Source: Mucilaginibacter sp. CSA2-8R (GTDB lineage: Bacteria > Bacteroidota > Bacteroidia > Sphingobacteriales > Sphingobacteriaceae). Taken from it: a stretch of 64,000 bases of DNA. The stretch spans positions 5,146,001-5,210,000 of the forward strand of contig NZ_CP152389.1 in the NCBI RefSeq assembly GCF_038806765.1, read 5' to 3'. The position numbers and the translations under genes were made by a program. This document shows positions 52,407-61,110 of the stretch, piece by piece. Each line of letters starts with the position of its first letter. Position 1 is the first letter of the stretch. The notes beneath the pieces were generated by a model that had not been told where the DNA came from, did not search any database, and saw only the letters and a program-made list of their open reading frames with translations.

Positions 52407-52976
52407 TCAATACCCGTCATAATTATTCGAAGCCAGACTACTGAAGCGTGTTAACTCCCGGTCCAGAAAATGTACCCATGCCGCTTGTTGTTTGCGGTTT
52501 TGCATGTGCTGCGTGTCTTCATCATAGTCTTCGTTCATTTGCCGGTACTTATCATCAATGCGTTTAAAAATAGCATTAGCCTGCCGCTGGTAGTCGCCCG
52601 TATAACGATAAGCATTCAATTCCCTGATCATCTCTTGTTGCATGAGGTAAGCAATCTGGTAATGGCCTTGCTCGTGCCTCAACACTTGCGCCATAGCCTC
52701 GGGCGTGTTGGCCACTTTACGGTTAAGCCATGAGCGGTCACGGTTAAGTTTAAGCTGAATGTCGAAAGTAAGATAATAATTGCTGCGCGAATTACGCACA
52801 TTATAATTCATGAACACATTGCAACTGGTATGAGCAACATAAAAGCCGCTGTTAGGCGGGATGTCTCCGGTAAAATCATCGGCTGTGAGCTGCCGGTAAG
52901 ATTGTGCATTTACCACACTACTGCCCAGCATTAATCCTACCAAAGCAATTATCAATCGCACGTATCGGTATTTCAT
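52407..52976 (-). CDS. DUF922-type secreted Zn-dependent protease-like protein
   Basis: From the ATG at 52976 (a TTG one codon earlier is ignored) the 189 residues have a signal peptide (to VNA-Q) and the DUF922 pattern with LRHEQGHYQIA, an HExxH zinc motif, followed by a helical C-terminus rich in Arg, Gln and Asp. A peptidase activity is suspected from the motif. The aspartate-rich DEDTQHMQNRKQQ tail is family-like. It converges with the DUF4197 gene. Confidence 0.82.
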   Translation of the reverse strand: MKYRYVRLIIALVGLMLGSSVVNAQSYRQLTADDFTGDIPPNSGFYVAHTSCNVFMNYNVRNSRSNYYLTFDIQLKLNRDRSWLNRKVANTPEAMAQVLRHEQGHYQIAYLMQQEMIRELNAYRYTGDYQRQANAIFKRIDDKYRQMNEDYDEDTQHMQNRKQQAAWVHFLDRELTRFSSLASNNYDGY

Positions 52977-53053
52977 CAAAAGGAATATAATTGTAATTTT
53001 TCTTTTGATGACAATGCACCCTTAAGGTTTAATTAAACACGGCAAATATTTAA

Positions 53054-53989
53054 CTATTGTTTGTATTTTATTTCGTCAGTTTTCAGTTGTTGCAAACTCA
53101 TCATTTCTTTCATGGTTTTCTGCATACTGTCTGCCGAACCATCCAGGAAAATAACATTACCCTTAGAGTTTTCAGAAAAGTGCTTAATGGCCTCAGTCCA
53201 CATGGTAAACAAAATTACAGAGGTATCCATATCAGCCTTGTGCATTTCGTTGGCAGCAACGGTCATGCCTTTAGCTACTTCTGCACGAAACAGTGCTACA
53301 CCCTGACCGCGTAATTGCGATGCCTGCCGCTCGGCCTCAGCTGCAATCTTGATAGCGTTACCTTCAGCTTCGGCTGCTTTAGTCTTTGTAATCAGCAAAG
53401 CCTGGCCTTCATTCTCAGCAGCAGCTTTAAGGTTGTTTGAGGCTACTACTTGGCTCATTGATTTCATAATCACGTCATCGAAGGTTATGTCGTTAAGCTG
53501 CAGGTCCTGCAGGTGGTACCCCCATCCTTCCAGAATATTGTCAATCTGGTCTTTTACATGCTCTACAATTTCGCGGCGCAATATCAGTACATCACTTTGG
53601 CGTTTGGTAGCTACGTAAGCCCGGATGGAGCCCTCAACTGTACGTACCAGTGCCTGCATCAGGTTGCGCTCGTCAACAAACTTAAACGCTACGGCTTTAA
53701 TAGCTTCTTCGCTTTGGTTAAGCACCGAGTAAAGCAGCATGGCTTTAAAGTATACATTGGCCTGGTCAACCGTTACCGCCTGAAATTCGAGCTCGACAGA
53801 GCGGTTTTGAATTGAAATACGTGAATGTAAAACTTCGATTAGCGGAAGCTTAAAATTAAGCCCTGGAAGCAAAATACGGCGGTATTTGCCAAATACAGTA
53901 ACAACGCCAATGGTGCCTTGCTTAATAGTGACAAACGAAGAAAATAAAATAATTAGAAAAATCAGCAGAATAATCCAAACGGCAATCAT
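53054..53989 (-). CDS. SPFH/Band-7 protein (slipin/stomatin-like)
   Basis: The 311-residue protein starts with a transmembrane hairpin-like segment (about 2-20) and continues with a Band 7 domain (TIKQGTIGVVTVFGKYRRILLPGLNFKLPLIE), a coiled-coil-prone region rich in Ala, Glu and Lys (about 185-240), and a C-terminal tail. SPFH proteins form ring-like membrane microdomain scaffolds. No NfeD gene adjoins it. A small membrane protein gene reads away from it across a 68-base promoter region. Confidence 0.9.
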   Translation of the reverse strand: MIAVWIILLIFLIILFSSFVTIKQGTIGVVTVFGKYRRILLPGLNFKLPLIEVLHSRISIQNRSVELEFQAVTVDQANVYFKAMLLYSVLNQSEEAIKAVAFKFVDERNLMQALVRTVEGSIRAYVATKRQSDVLILRREIVEHVKDQIDNILEGWGYHLQDLQLNDITFDDVIMKSMSQVVASNNLKAAAENEGQALLITKTKAAEAEGNAIKIAAEAERQASQLRGQGVALFRAEVAKGMTVAANEMHKADMDTSVILFTMWTEAIKHFSENSKGNVIFLDGSADSMQKTMKEMMSLQQLKTDEIKYKQ

Positions 53990-53999
53990 AAAATAATGT

Positions 54000-54022
54000 T
54001 AAGTGATTAAATATATCACTTA
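54000..54022. promoter_or_regulatory. inverted repeat between slipin and small membrane protein
   Basis: TAAGTGAT and ATCACTTA form perfect eight-base arms around a seven-base AT spacer in the 68-base divergent gap, a possible operator for both genes. Confidence 0.4.
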
Positions 54023-54057
54023 TTACAAACTCTTAGTCAACCTCTAAATAAATTGTT

Positions 54058-54243
54058 ATGAATTTAAAAAGGACTTTCGGATTTATACTTACCGTATTGG
54101 GTATTATCGGATTAATTTACACTGGCTTGCAGGTAATACAGCGCAGCGGTAACACCACTAATTTGCTGGTGATTGGCGTTATTGCGTTATTATTCTTCTT
54201 TTCGGGTATTGGCTTGGTAAAAAACACCAAAGACGCCGAGTAA
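54058..54243 (+). CDS. 61-residue two-helix membrane protein
   Basis: The product has two hydrophobic helices (about 7-27 and 35-53), a short Asn/Thr loop and a charged tail (KNTKDAE). Such small proteins recur in Bacteroidota and are of unknown function. It reads away from the slipin gene and ends before a bidirectional terminator. Confidence 0.75.
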   Translation: MNLKRTFGFILTVLGIIGLIYTGLQVIQRSGNTTNLLVIGVIALLFFFSGIGLVKNTKDAE

Positions 54244-54252
54244 GCGCATAAA

Positions 54253-54280
54253 AAAAGCTCCCTTTTGCAAGGGAGCTTTT
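54253..54280. terminator. bidirectional terminator
   Basis: AAAAGCTCCCTT-TTGC-AAGGGAGCTTTT: twelve perfect pairs with A and T runs on either side, serving the convergent small membrane protein and C40 peptidase genes. Confidence 0.9.
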
Positions 54281-54297
54281 AAAAGAACTTTTATATG

Positions 54298-54846
54298 TTA
54301 GTTATTTTGAGGGACATCTGCTAATAAACGACCGCCTTTATAATAGTAACGTGTCCAATAAGGATCGGCCAGGTAACTAATCATTACGCCTTTGCTCGAC
54401 GAGGCATGGGCAAATTTACCATTGCCGATATATACACCCACGTGGGTAATAGCACGGCTGTGAATCTTAAAGAAAACCAAATCGCCTTCTTTCAATTCTT
54501 CTTTGCCAACCGGGTTAACCATGCTAAAAATATTACGGCTGTTATTACCAATGGCAGTGTTAAATACTTTAGTATATAACTGATAAGCGAAGCCCGAGCA
54601 ATCAACGCCACTTTTGTTATCGCCACCTAAATGGTAAGGGGTGCCAATCCAATCATACACAAACTGGAATAATTTTACGTTTGAGGTAGCGGACATTGCT
54701 ACACCCATAATTTGAGAAAAGTAATCTTTAGCTAAACTCTTATCTTCATCACTTTCCACCTCTGCCTGGTTTGGAACACTTTTTGTTTGAGCTTGCGAGC
54801 TCAAAACACTCAAAAACAAGGCAGTAGCTAAAAACAGTTTCTTCAT
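54298..54846 (-). CDS. secreted C40 (NlpC/P60) peptidase
   Basis: The 182 residues have a signal peptide (to SQA-Q) and one NlpC/P60 domain with the catalytic cysteine in VDCSGFAY (Cys83), His135 in THVGVYIG and the third polar residue His147 (FAHAS). These are gamma-D-glutamyl-diaminopimelate endopeptidases that cut peptidoglycan stem peptides. There is no SH3-like binding module; about 50 residues precede the catalytic domain. Confidence 0.92.
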   Translation of the reverse strand: MKKLFLATALFLSVLSSQAQTKSVPNQAEVESDEDKSLAKDYFSQIMGVAMSATSNVKLFQFVYDWIGTPYHLGGDNKSGVDCSGFAYQLYTKVFNTAIGNNSRNIFSMVNPVGKEELKEGDLVFFKIHSRAITHVGVYIGNGKFAHASSSKGVMISYLADPYWTRYYYKGGRLLADVPQNN

Positions 54847-55120
54847 CTAATTAACAGTTATCAGGGTATAATTTCAGTACTTGTTTATTAAAATGGACAC
54901 TGGTGTCTATTGTTAAAGACAAAGCTATATAAACTTTCTATATATCCAAGCCAGCAAACAAATTATTTTTAAATTAACTGTTGTACGCCAGAAGCAAATA
55001 AAAGTTTCTTTTGCGGTGCGCAAGATAAAATATTTCTAAAGATTGTGTCCTACAATCCTTTTTTTTCAAGGATATAATTAGATTTGCGAATCCTAAAAAC
55101 AGAAATTGATTGTTTAATAA
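54847..55120. other. intergenic region with pdhA promoter
   Basis: No ORF was seen. It holds a TAGATTTG -7 box (55079-55086) for pdhA and a GACAC-TG-GTGTC repeat at 54896-54907 nearer the peptidase. Confidence 0.4.
55079..55086 (+). promoter_or_regulatory. -7 box (TAGATTTG) for pdhA
   Basis: An exact TAnnTTTG match, 34 bases upstream of the pdhA ATG; a T-rich tract replaces a clear -33 TTG. Confidence 0.55.
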
Positions 55121-56116
55121 ATGAGTTCAATCGCAATAACTAAAGACACCTACCTGATGTGGTACGAACTGATGCTTTTAATGCGTAAGTTCGAAGAAAA
55201 GACAGGACAGTTATACGGACAGCAAAAAATCAGAGGATTTTGTCATTTATACATCGGTCAAGAGGCCGTATTGGCCGGGGCCGTATCTGTATTAAAGCAT
55301 GAAGACAGTTTGATTACTGCATACCGCGATCACGCTCATGCATTGGCTAAAGGAACGACTCCAAAATCAATCATGGCCGAAATGTATGGTAAAGCAACCG
55401 GTTGCTCTAAAGGCAAAGGCGGCTCTATGCACATGTTTGATAAAGAAAATAATTTTTACGGCGGACACGGTATTGTAGGCGGCCAGATACCACTGGGTGC
55501 CGGTATTGCTTTTGCCGAAAAATATAAAGGTACCGACCACGTTTGTGTTTGTTACATGGGTGATGGTGCCGTGCGCCAGGGTGCCTTAAACGAAACCTTT
55601 AACATGGCTGCTTTATGGAAGCTACCCGTAATTTTTGTTTGCGAAAACAACGGTTACGCCATGGGTACTTCAGTAGCACGTACTACTGCCGAGGTTGATA
55701 TCTATAAATTAGGTATTCCTTATGGTATTCCGTCATCACCAGTTGATGGTATGGATCCGGTAGCTGTACATAATGCAATGGACGAGGCCGTACAACGTGC
55801 CCGTTCAGGCGAAGGCCCAACTTTCCTGGAAGCGCGCACTTATCGTTTTAAAGGTCACTCCATGTCTGACCCGCAAAAATACCGTACTAAAGAAGAAGTA
55901 GAAAGCTACAAACTAAAAGACCCTATTGAGATAGTAAAACAAGCTATTGAAAAAGAGGGTTATGCTGATGAAAAATGGTTTGAAGATATTGCAGCTAAAG
56001 TAAAAGCTCAGGTTGACGAAGCTGTACAATTTGCAGAAGAGTCGCCATGGCCGGAAGCTTCTGAACTATACACTGACGTATATGTACAGAACGATTATCC
56101 TTACATCCGCGACTAA
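55121..56116 (+). CDS. pdhA: pyruvate dehydrogenase E1 component, alpha subunit
   Basis: The 331-residue thiamine-diphosphate enzyme subunit has the TPP motif MGDGAVRQGALNETFNMAALW (GDG...N type), the phosphorylation-loop region RFKGHSMSDPQKYR, and the N-terminal RKFEEKTGQLYGQQKIRGF block. It decarboxylates pyruvate together with the beta subunit. The beta-subunit gene is not present here; the E2 gene follows after 43 bases. Confidence 0.95.
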   Translation: MSSIAITKDTYLMWYELMLLMRKFEEKTGQLYGQQKIRGFCHLYIGQEAVLAGAVSVLKHEDSLITAYRDHAHALAKGTTPKSIMAEMYGKATGCSKGKGGSMHMFDKENNFYGGHGIVGGQIPLGAGIAFAEKYKGTDHVCVCYMGDGAVRQGALNETFNMAALWKLPVIFVCENNGYAMGTSVARTTAEVDIYKLGIPYGIPSSPVDGMDPVAVHNAMDEAVQRARSGEGPTFLEARTYRFKGHSMSDPQKYRTKEEVESYKLKDPIEIVKQAIEKEGYADEKWFEDIAAKVKAQVDEAVQFAEESPWPEASELYTDVYVQNDYPYIRD

Positions 56117-56159
56117 CCTATTATAAACATATTTAAACCAAACTATTCATCAATACAAT

Positions 56160-57836
56160 ATGGCTGAAGTAGTTAAAATGCCCAAAATGAGCGATACTAT
56201 GACCGAAGGGGTTATCGCTAAATGGCATAAAAAAGTTGGCGATAAGGTAAAATCTGGCGACTTGCTTGCCGAGGTTGAAACCGACAAAGCCACAATGGAT
56301 TTTGAATCGTACCAAGACGGCACTTTACTGTATGTTGGTATTGAGGAAGGTAAAGCTGCTCCTGTTGACGCTGTTATTGCCGTTATTGGTAAAGAAGGCG
56401 AAGATTATAAATCAGTATTAGAAGGCGGTGACGCTCCTGCTACTGCATCAAAACCTGCTGAAGACAAAGCACCTGCTGCTCCAAAAGAAGAAAAAGCTGC
56501 CGAACCAGCTGTTGATACCTCAAACATTCCTGCCGCTGTTATCCGGATGCCGCTATTAAGCGATACCATGACTGAGGGCGTGATTAATAAATGGAACTTT
56601 AAAGTAGGCGATAAAGTTAAAGCCGACGACTCGCTGGCTGACGTGGATACCGATAAAGCTACCATGGAAGTGGTAGGTTATGAAGATGGTACTTTACTTT
56701 ACATTGGTGTTGAAGAAGGCCAGGCTGCTAAAGTAAACGATATTATTGCCATTGTTGGTAAAGAAGGTACTGATGTTACTCCTTTATTAAAAGGTGGCTC
56801 GGGCGCTCCTGCCGCTAAAACAGAAGATAAACCTGCCGAAGAAACTAAAGCAACTGAAGAAAGTGCATCTGCCTCATCATCATCTGATGATGACAGCCGC
56901 GTAAAAGCTTCTCCTTTAGCCCGTAAAATTGCTAAAGATAAAGGCATTAACCTTAACGAAGTTAAAGGCAGTGCCGAAGGTGGCCGTATTGTAAAGAAAG
57001 ATGTAGAAGGCTTTACACCATCTGCTAAATCTGCTGATAAAGGTGCTACTGCAACTACTGAGCAAGTACAAGCTGAACAGGCTGCAAGTGCCAACGCTAA
57101 AGAAGGTGCAGCTAAAGCCGGCCCAACCATCACTTTGGCTCCGTTTGTAGGCGAAGAGAAATTTGCCGAGAAACCGGTAACACAAATGCGTAAGGTAATT
57201 GCCAAACGCTTAAGCGAGAGCTTGTTTACAGCACCGCATTTCTTTGTAACCGTTTCTATTGATATGGATGCTGCTATTGTAGCCCGTACCAAAATGAACG
57301 AGGTTGCTCCGGTTAAAATATCATTTAACGACTTAGTGGTTAAAGCTTGTGCTGTTGCCTTAAAACAACACCCTGCCATTAACTCATCCTGGTTAGGCGA
57401 TAAAATCCGCTTTAATGAGCATGTTAACATCGGTATTGCCGTTGCAGTAGACGAAGGTTTGCTGGTACCTGTAGTACGTTTTGCCGACGGTAAATCATTA
57501 AGCCGCATCAGCGCTGAGGTTAAAGATTTTGCCAAGAAAGCGAAAGACAAAAAACTGCAGCCATCTGATTGGGAAGGTTCAACCTTTACTATCTCTAACT
57601 TAGGTATGTTTGGTGTAGATGATTTTACTGCTATCATCAACACGCCTGACTCTTGTATTCTGGCAGTTGCCGGTATACAACAAGTGCCTGTTGTTAAAAA
57701 CGGCGCCGTAGTACCTGGCAATGTTATGAAAGTTACTCTGAGTGCCGATCACCGCACTGTTGATGGTGCAACTGCAGCAGCTTTCTTAAACACTGTAAAA
57801 TCATTGCTGGAAGAACCGGTAAGATTATTGATATAA
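56160..57836 (+). CDS. pdhC: pyruvate dehydrogenase E2 (dihydrolipoamide acetyltransferase), two lipoyl domains
   Basis: The 558 residues contain two lipoyl domains (about 1-80 and 127-203) with lipoylated lysines Lys43 (ETDKATMDFE) and Lys166 (DTDKATMEVV), Ala/Pro/Glu-rich linkers, an E3-binding domain (about 249-285, SPLARKIAKDKG) and a catalytic domain with DHRTVDG (His531). The lipoyl copies are very similar, a tandem duplication common in E2. It transfers the acetyl group to CoA. The linkers are unusually rich in Ala, Lys and Glu. Confidence 0.94.
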   Translation: MAEVVKMPKMSDTMTEGVIAKWHKKVGDKVKSGDLLAEVETDKATMDFESYQDGTLLYVGIEEGKAAPVDAVIAVIGKEGEDYKSVLEGGDAPATASKPAEDKAPAAPKEEKAAEPAVDTSNIPAAVIRMPLLSDTMTEGVINKWNFKVGDKVKADDSLADVDTDKATMEVVGYEDGTLLYIGVEEGQAAKVNDIIAIVGKEGTDVTPLLKGGSGAPAAKTEDKPAEETKATEESASASSSSDDDSRVKASPLARKIAKDKGINLNEVKGSAEGGRIVKKDVEGFTPSAKSADKGATATTEQVQAEQAASANAKEGAAKAGPTITLAPFVGEEKFAEKPVTQMRKVIAKRLSESLFTAPHFFVTVSIDMDAAIVARTKMNEVAPVKISFNDLVVKACAVALKQHPAINSSWLGDKIRFNEHVNIGIAVAVDEGLLVPVVRFADGKSLSRISAEVKDFAKKAKDKKLQPSDWEGSTFTISNLGMFGVDDFTAIINTPDSCILAVAGIQQVPVVKNGAVVPGNVMKVTLSADHRTVDGATAAAFLNTVKSLLEEPVRLLI

Positions 57837-57859
57837 TAAGATAAGCTCTTAGTATGGAG

Positions 57860-57893
57860 AAGCCCTTTAGTGAAAACTAAAGGGCTTTTCTTA
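57860..57893 (+). terminator. terminator after the pdh operon
   Basis: AAGCCCTTTAGT-GAAA-ACTAAAGGGCTT: twelve pairs closed by a GAAA tetraloop, followed by TTCTTAT. Confidence 0.85.
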
Positions 57894-57912
57894 TCAGCAA
57901 AAAATTTAGCCA

Positions 57913-58590
57913 ATGAGAACATTTATAACCTATCTGCTGATATTCTGTTTTGCCTGGTGTGCCTTTGGGCAGGCGCAGGATCCGCAACTTAAAAAGCTGC
58001 TGGAACGTAATGTGCCCTGTACGTTTGAAGGAGACAGCATTAAGTTAGATAGTTCTTATTATGCGCTTAACCGTAATGTATCTTACAGCTACTCTTATTA
58101 CTACCCTAAGTATTTTAAAGAAATCTGGCCTAAAGAAGAAGTGATAAGTGAGATGCGCAAAGTAACCAATGCTTACATAGATACTTTAACTTACATCAGC
58201 CCTGATAAGCAGGCCTCATTTAAGCTGTTTGCAGGGCAGGTAGTACCCTTTCCGTTGGGTAAACGGCGCGGTGTTAAGGCTGGCGATATCATGGCAGTAG
58301 AGAAAGCGATTGACGATTACATCAAAGTTATTAAGGCCGGTAAAGACAAAGAACTGCGTAAGGTTAATATTACCTCACTTTGCAAGGGTGTAAAGGGATA
58401 TAATTTCAGCATCGGTGTTAGGGCCAACAAAGGCAACCTGCAATACCTGTACAAAATCGTAGTAGCCGAACTACCGGCCACCGGCGAACTCATCTTTTCA
58501 CATTTTTTGTATCAATACCCGGCAGCAGCTAAAGAAAAGTATGCGGCCTTGGGTACGACGCTGGCCAACGCATTTAAGGCCGACGAGTAG
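57913..58590 (+). CDS. secreted protein of unknown function
   Basis: The 225-residue product has a signal peptide (to FGQ-A) and no motif I can name. It is rich in Lys and Tyr, with a patch YSYSYYYPKYFK near residue 60, and reads like a single alpha/beta domain. Gene position after the pdh terminator and normal codon use support it as a real gene. No catalytic pattern was recognised. Confidence 0.7.
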   Translation: MRTFITYLLIFCFAWCAFGQAQDPQLKKLLERNVPCTFEGDSIKLDSSYYALNRNVSYSYSYYYPKYFKEIWPKEEVISEMRKVTNAYIDTLTYISPDKQASFKLFAGQVVPFPLGKRRGVKAGDIMAVEKAIDDYIKVIKAGKDKELRKVNITSLCKGVKGYNFSIGVRANKGNLQYLYKIVVAELPATGELIFSHFLYQYPAAAKEKYAALGTTLANAFKADE

Positions 58591-58979
58591 ATAAAAGCCT
58601 GCCGACTCATTTTATTTAATTATAATAGGTAGCATTTTATTAGAGGATATGTTAACGGCGGTTAACTATTGCGGCTGGTGGCGCTTTAACGATTAATATT
58701 ATTGATAAAGTTATTTATTTCACTTTGCTAGGACGATCTTGTACAAAATACGGTAACACGGTTGTCTGCCCCACATATGGTCAGTTAACTTCTGAAACCA
58801 TTGTTAGAGTCTTCTTCATTTAGCATTCGGTTTTCACAAGCAATTAAGAGGATCGGCTATGCTTGTTGGCTTAACTTCAAGTTGCAGCTTTACATCATTA
58901 TTTACAGAAAACAGTGTACTACCAAACTCACTTACCAATTTCCATAAACCGGATAAAAAAATTATTTTAATGGCCTTGC
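58591..58979. other. intergenic region upstream of the sigma factor
   Basis: No ORF, RNA or exact TAnnTTTG box was seen in this 389-base AT-rich stretch. A TCACTTTG near 58721 is one base off the box, and GTTAAC occurs twice close together near 58651-58666. ECF sigma genes often have autoregulated promoters, but I cannot locate one. Confidence 0.3.
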
Positions 58980-59552
58980 ATGGGGTGGTTCAACAAAAAG
59001 CATAAGGCCGACACAACAGACGACGATGCGCTGTTGCAGCAATATCGCCAAACAGGCGATTTAGCTGTGCTTGGCCGTTTGTATGAGCCGTATATACCCC
59101 TGGTGTTTGGTGTATGCCTTAAATACCTGCAGGATGAAGAGCAGAGCAAGGATGCCGTAATGCAGATATTTGAAGAGCTGGTTGTAAAGGCCACCCGGCA
59201 CGACATCAAACAGTTTAAAAGCTGGTTATATGTACTGAGCCGTAATTTTTGCCTAATGCAGCAGCGCGCCAATAAAAAAACGGAAGTTATCAGCATTGAT
59301 GAGTTTATGGAATTACCGTTTGTTTTGCATCATGAAGAAGTGAGCAATGAACAAAGCCTTACGGCGTTAGAAAAATGCATGCAAACGCTATCGGCCGAGC
59401 AGCAGCGCAGCGTGGAGTTGTTCTACATCAGAGAAAAATGTTACAAAGAAGTAGCCGAGCTAACCGGCTACAGTTTAAACGAGGTAAAAAGTTATATACA
59501 GAACGGTAAACGAAATTTAAAAATTTGTTTAGAAAAGCAAGGTGAGCGTTAA
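58980..59552 (+). CDS. ECF-type RNA polymerase sigma factor
   Basis: The 190 residues have a sigma-70 region 2 (LLQQYRQTGDLAVLGRLYEPY...DEEQSKDAVMQIFEEL) and a region 4 helix-turn-helix (LSAEQQRSVELFYIREKCYKEVAELTGYSLNEVKSYIQNGKRNL). It reads like the many ECF factors of Bacteroidota that direct surface or stress functions. Its 3' end overlaps the start of the next gene by 11 bases, which is the standard sigma/anti-sigma arrangement. Confidence 0.92.
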   Translation: MGWFNKKHKADTTDDDALLQQYRQTGDLAVLGRLYEPYIPLVFGVCLKYLQDEEQSKDAVMQIFEELVVKATRHDIKQFKSWLYVLSRNFCLMQQRANKKTEVISIDEFMELPFVLHHEEVSNEQSLTALEKCMQTLSAEQQRSVELFYIREKCYKEVAELTGYSLNEVKSYIQNGKRNLKICLEKQGER

Positions 59553-61110
59553 CAAGCCCGACATATCGCTGATTGAAAAGTACCTGAATGGCGAACTGGA
59601 TGCCCGTGCCATGCACGAGCTGGAGCGCCAGGCACTTGACGACCCGTTTTTAGCGGACGCGTTGGAGGGCTATGCTCAAAAGCCAGTATCGTCAGCGGCT
59701 CATTTAAATGATTTACATAAACGCTTACAGCAGCGTATACAACCTGAAAGAAAACGTTTAGAATTATTCGCCAAGCTAAGCATCGCCGCTACCGTGTTAA
59801 TTGTTATTGGGGTGGGCAGCTGGTATTGGTTGTTTAATCAACCTTTGGCCTCTGTAAAAGATATGCCTGTTGCCGATAAGACTGCCGTAGTGAAAACACC
59901 GCCAGCGCGCATAGCAAAGCCTGCTCCACAAGTTATACAACCGGAGCTTAAGCCGACTACACCCCAATGGGGAGCAACTAAACTGAGTTTAAAAACTAAA
60001 CGGGCGAAGACCCATTTATTGGCTGATGCAAAAATGGATAGTACAAGCGCGGTTTTGGCAAAACTTAAAGCTGATTCAGGAAATAATGTTTTACCCGGCC
60101 GTGCTAACTTGGTTGCTGCTAATAGTAAAGTTAAACAGAAGGACAAAACAAATTTGGGCCGCCGCTTAGACGAGGTGGTTGTAGTGGGATATGGCACGCA
60201 ACGCAAACAAACTATAACGGGTGCAGTATCGACGGTGCAATCGGAAACGATGAATGCTTCTGTGGCATCAATGGAACCCCAAAATATTGAGGCGGCGCTG
60301 GCAGGCAAAGTTGCTGGCGTAGCAATATCACCTTCCCGGAAGCGGAATTCACCCGAAAAGATTCAAATTCGTGGGCTATCTTCAATTAATAAAAACCAGC
60401 CGCCGCTGTACATAGTGGACGGAAAACTGGTTGATAAAATTGATGACATCAACCCGGATCATGTTGCTTCTATAAACGTTATAAAAGATTCGTCCGCAAC
60501 AGCCATCTATGGTTCCAGAGCTACAAACGGCGTAGTCATCATTAAAACGAAATCAACAAGCTTAATTAGGGGGCAGGTAGTATCGGCAGATGACCAATTG
60601 CCTTTACCCGGCGTAATGGTAAAAGTTAAAGGCACGAATAAGGCCGTTGCTACAGATATTGAGGGTAAGTTTAAAATTGATGCGGATAAAAATGCAGCAT
60701 TGGTTTTTACCTACATCGGTTTTGACACCCAGGAACAAAAGGTAAAGGAAGCTAAAAACCTAAAAGTAGCGTTGAAGGCCAATACCAAGACATTGAGTGA
60801 AGTAGTTATAACCACTAACGAAAACAATACAGAAAGATACGAGAAAGCGCAACCCGTGAACGGCTGGAAAGCATTTCATAATTACTTAAAAGAGAAAGCA
60901 CAAAGCCCCGATAGCAAAACCGGCGTGGTTAAGGTTAGCTTTACCGTGAATGCTGATGAGACAGCTTCTGACATCAAAATCACCAAAAGTCTGAGTGCTG
61001 AGGCCGATGCAAAAGCGATAGAACTAATTAAAAATTATCAGGGTTGGACCGCTAACAGTGATGGCAAACCGGAAACCGTTAAAGTAAAAGTACGCTTTAA
61101 CAAACCGTGA
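59542..61110 (+). CDS. anti-sigma-like membrane protein fused to a SusC-type plug, carboxypeptidase-regulatory and TonB-like domains
   Basis: The gene starts with GTG inside the sigma gene. Of 522 residues, the first ~75 form a helical cytosolic domain (ISLIEKYLNGELDARAMHEL), followed by one transmembrane helix (about 77-98) and a Pro-rich linker. Residues about 208-336 copy a SusC plug, including DEVVVVGYGTQRKQTITGAV, IQIRGLSSIN, PLYIVDGK and SATAIYGSRATNGVVIIKTK. A carboxypeptidase regulatory-like domain (about 341-413) and a TonB C-terminal-like domain (about 440-520) follow. No barrel is present. It most likely regulates the sigma factor while its periplasmic part mimics receptor plug and TonB parts; this is inference. 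Confidence 0.85.
   Translation: MSVNKPDISLIEKYLNGELDARAMHELERQALDDPFLADALEGYAQKPVSSAAHLNDLHKRLQQRIQPERKRLELFAKLSIAATVLIVIGVGSWYWLFNQPLASVKDMPVADKTAVVKTPPARIAKPAPQVIQPELKPTTPQWGATKLSLKTKRAKTHLLADAKMDSTSAVLAKLKADSGNNVLPGRANLVAANSKVKQKDKTNLGRRLDEVVVVGYGTQRKQTITGAVSTVQSETMNASVASMEPQNIEAALAGKVAGVAISPSRKRNSPEKIQIRGLSSINKNQPPLYIVDGKLVDKIDDINPDHVASINVIKDSSATAIYGSRATNGVVIIKTKSTSLIRGQVVSADDQLPLPGVMVKVKGTNKAVATDIEGKFKIDADKNAALVFTYIGFDTQEQKVKEAKNLKVALKANTKTLSEVVITTNENNTERYEKAQPVNGWKAFHNYLKEKAQSPDSKTGVVKVSFTVNADETASDIKITKSLSAEADAKAIELIKNYQGWTANSDGKPETVKVKVRFNKP

Noticed and set aside
56699..57721. Long antisense ORF (340 codons) across the pdh E2 gene
   Set aside because: It mirrors a biased coding frame (Ala/Lys/Glu-rich linkers), has no start context or domain, and the forward gene is unambiguous.
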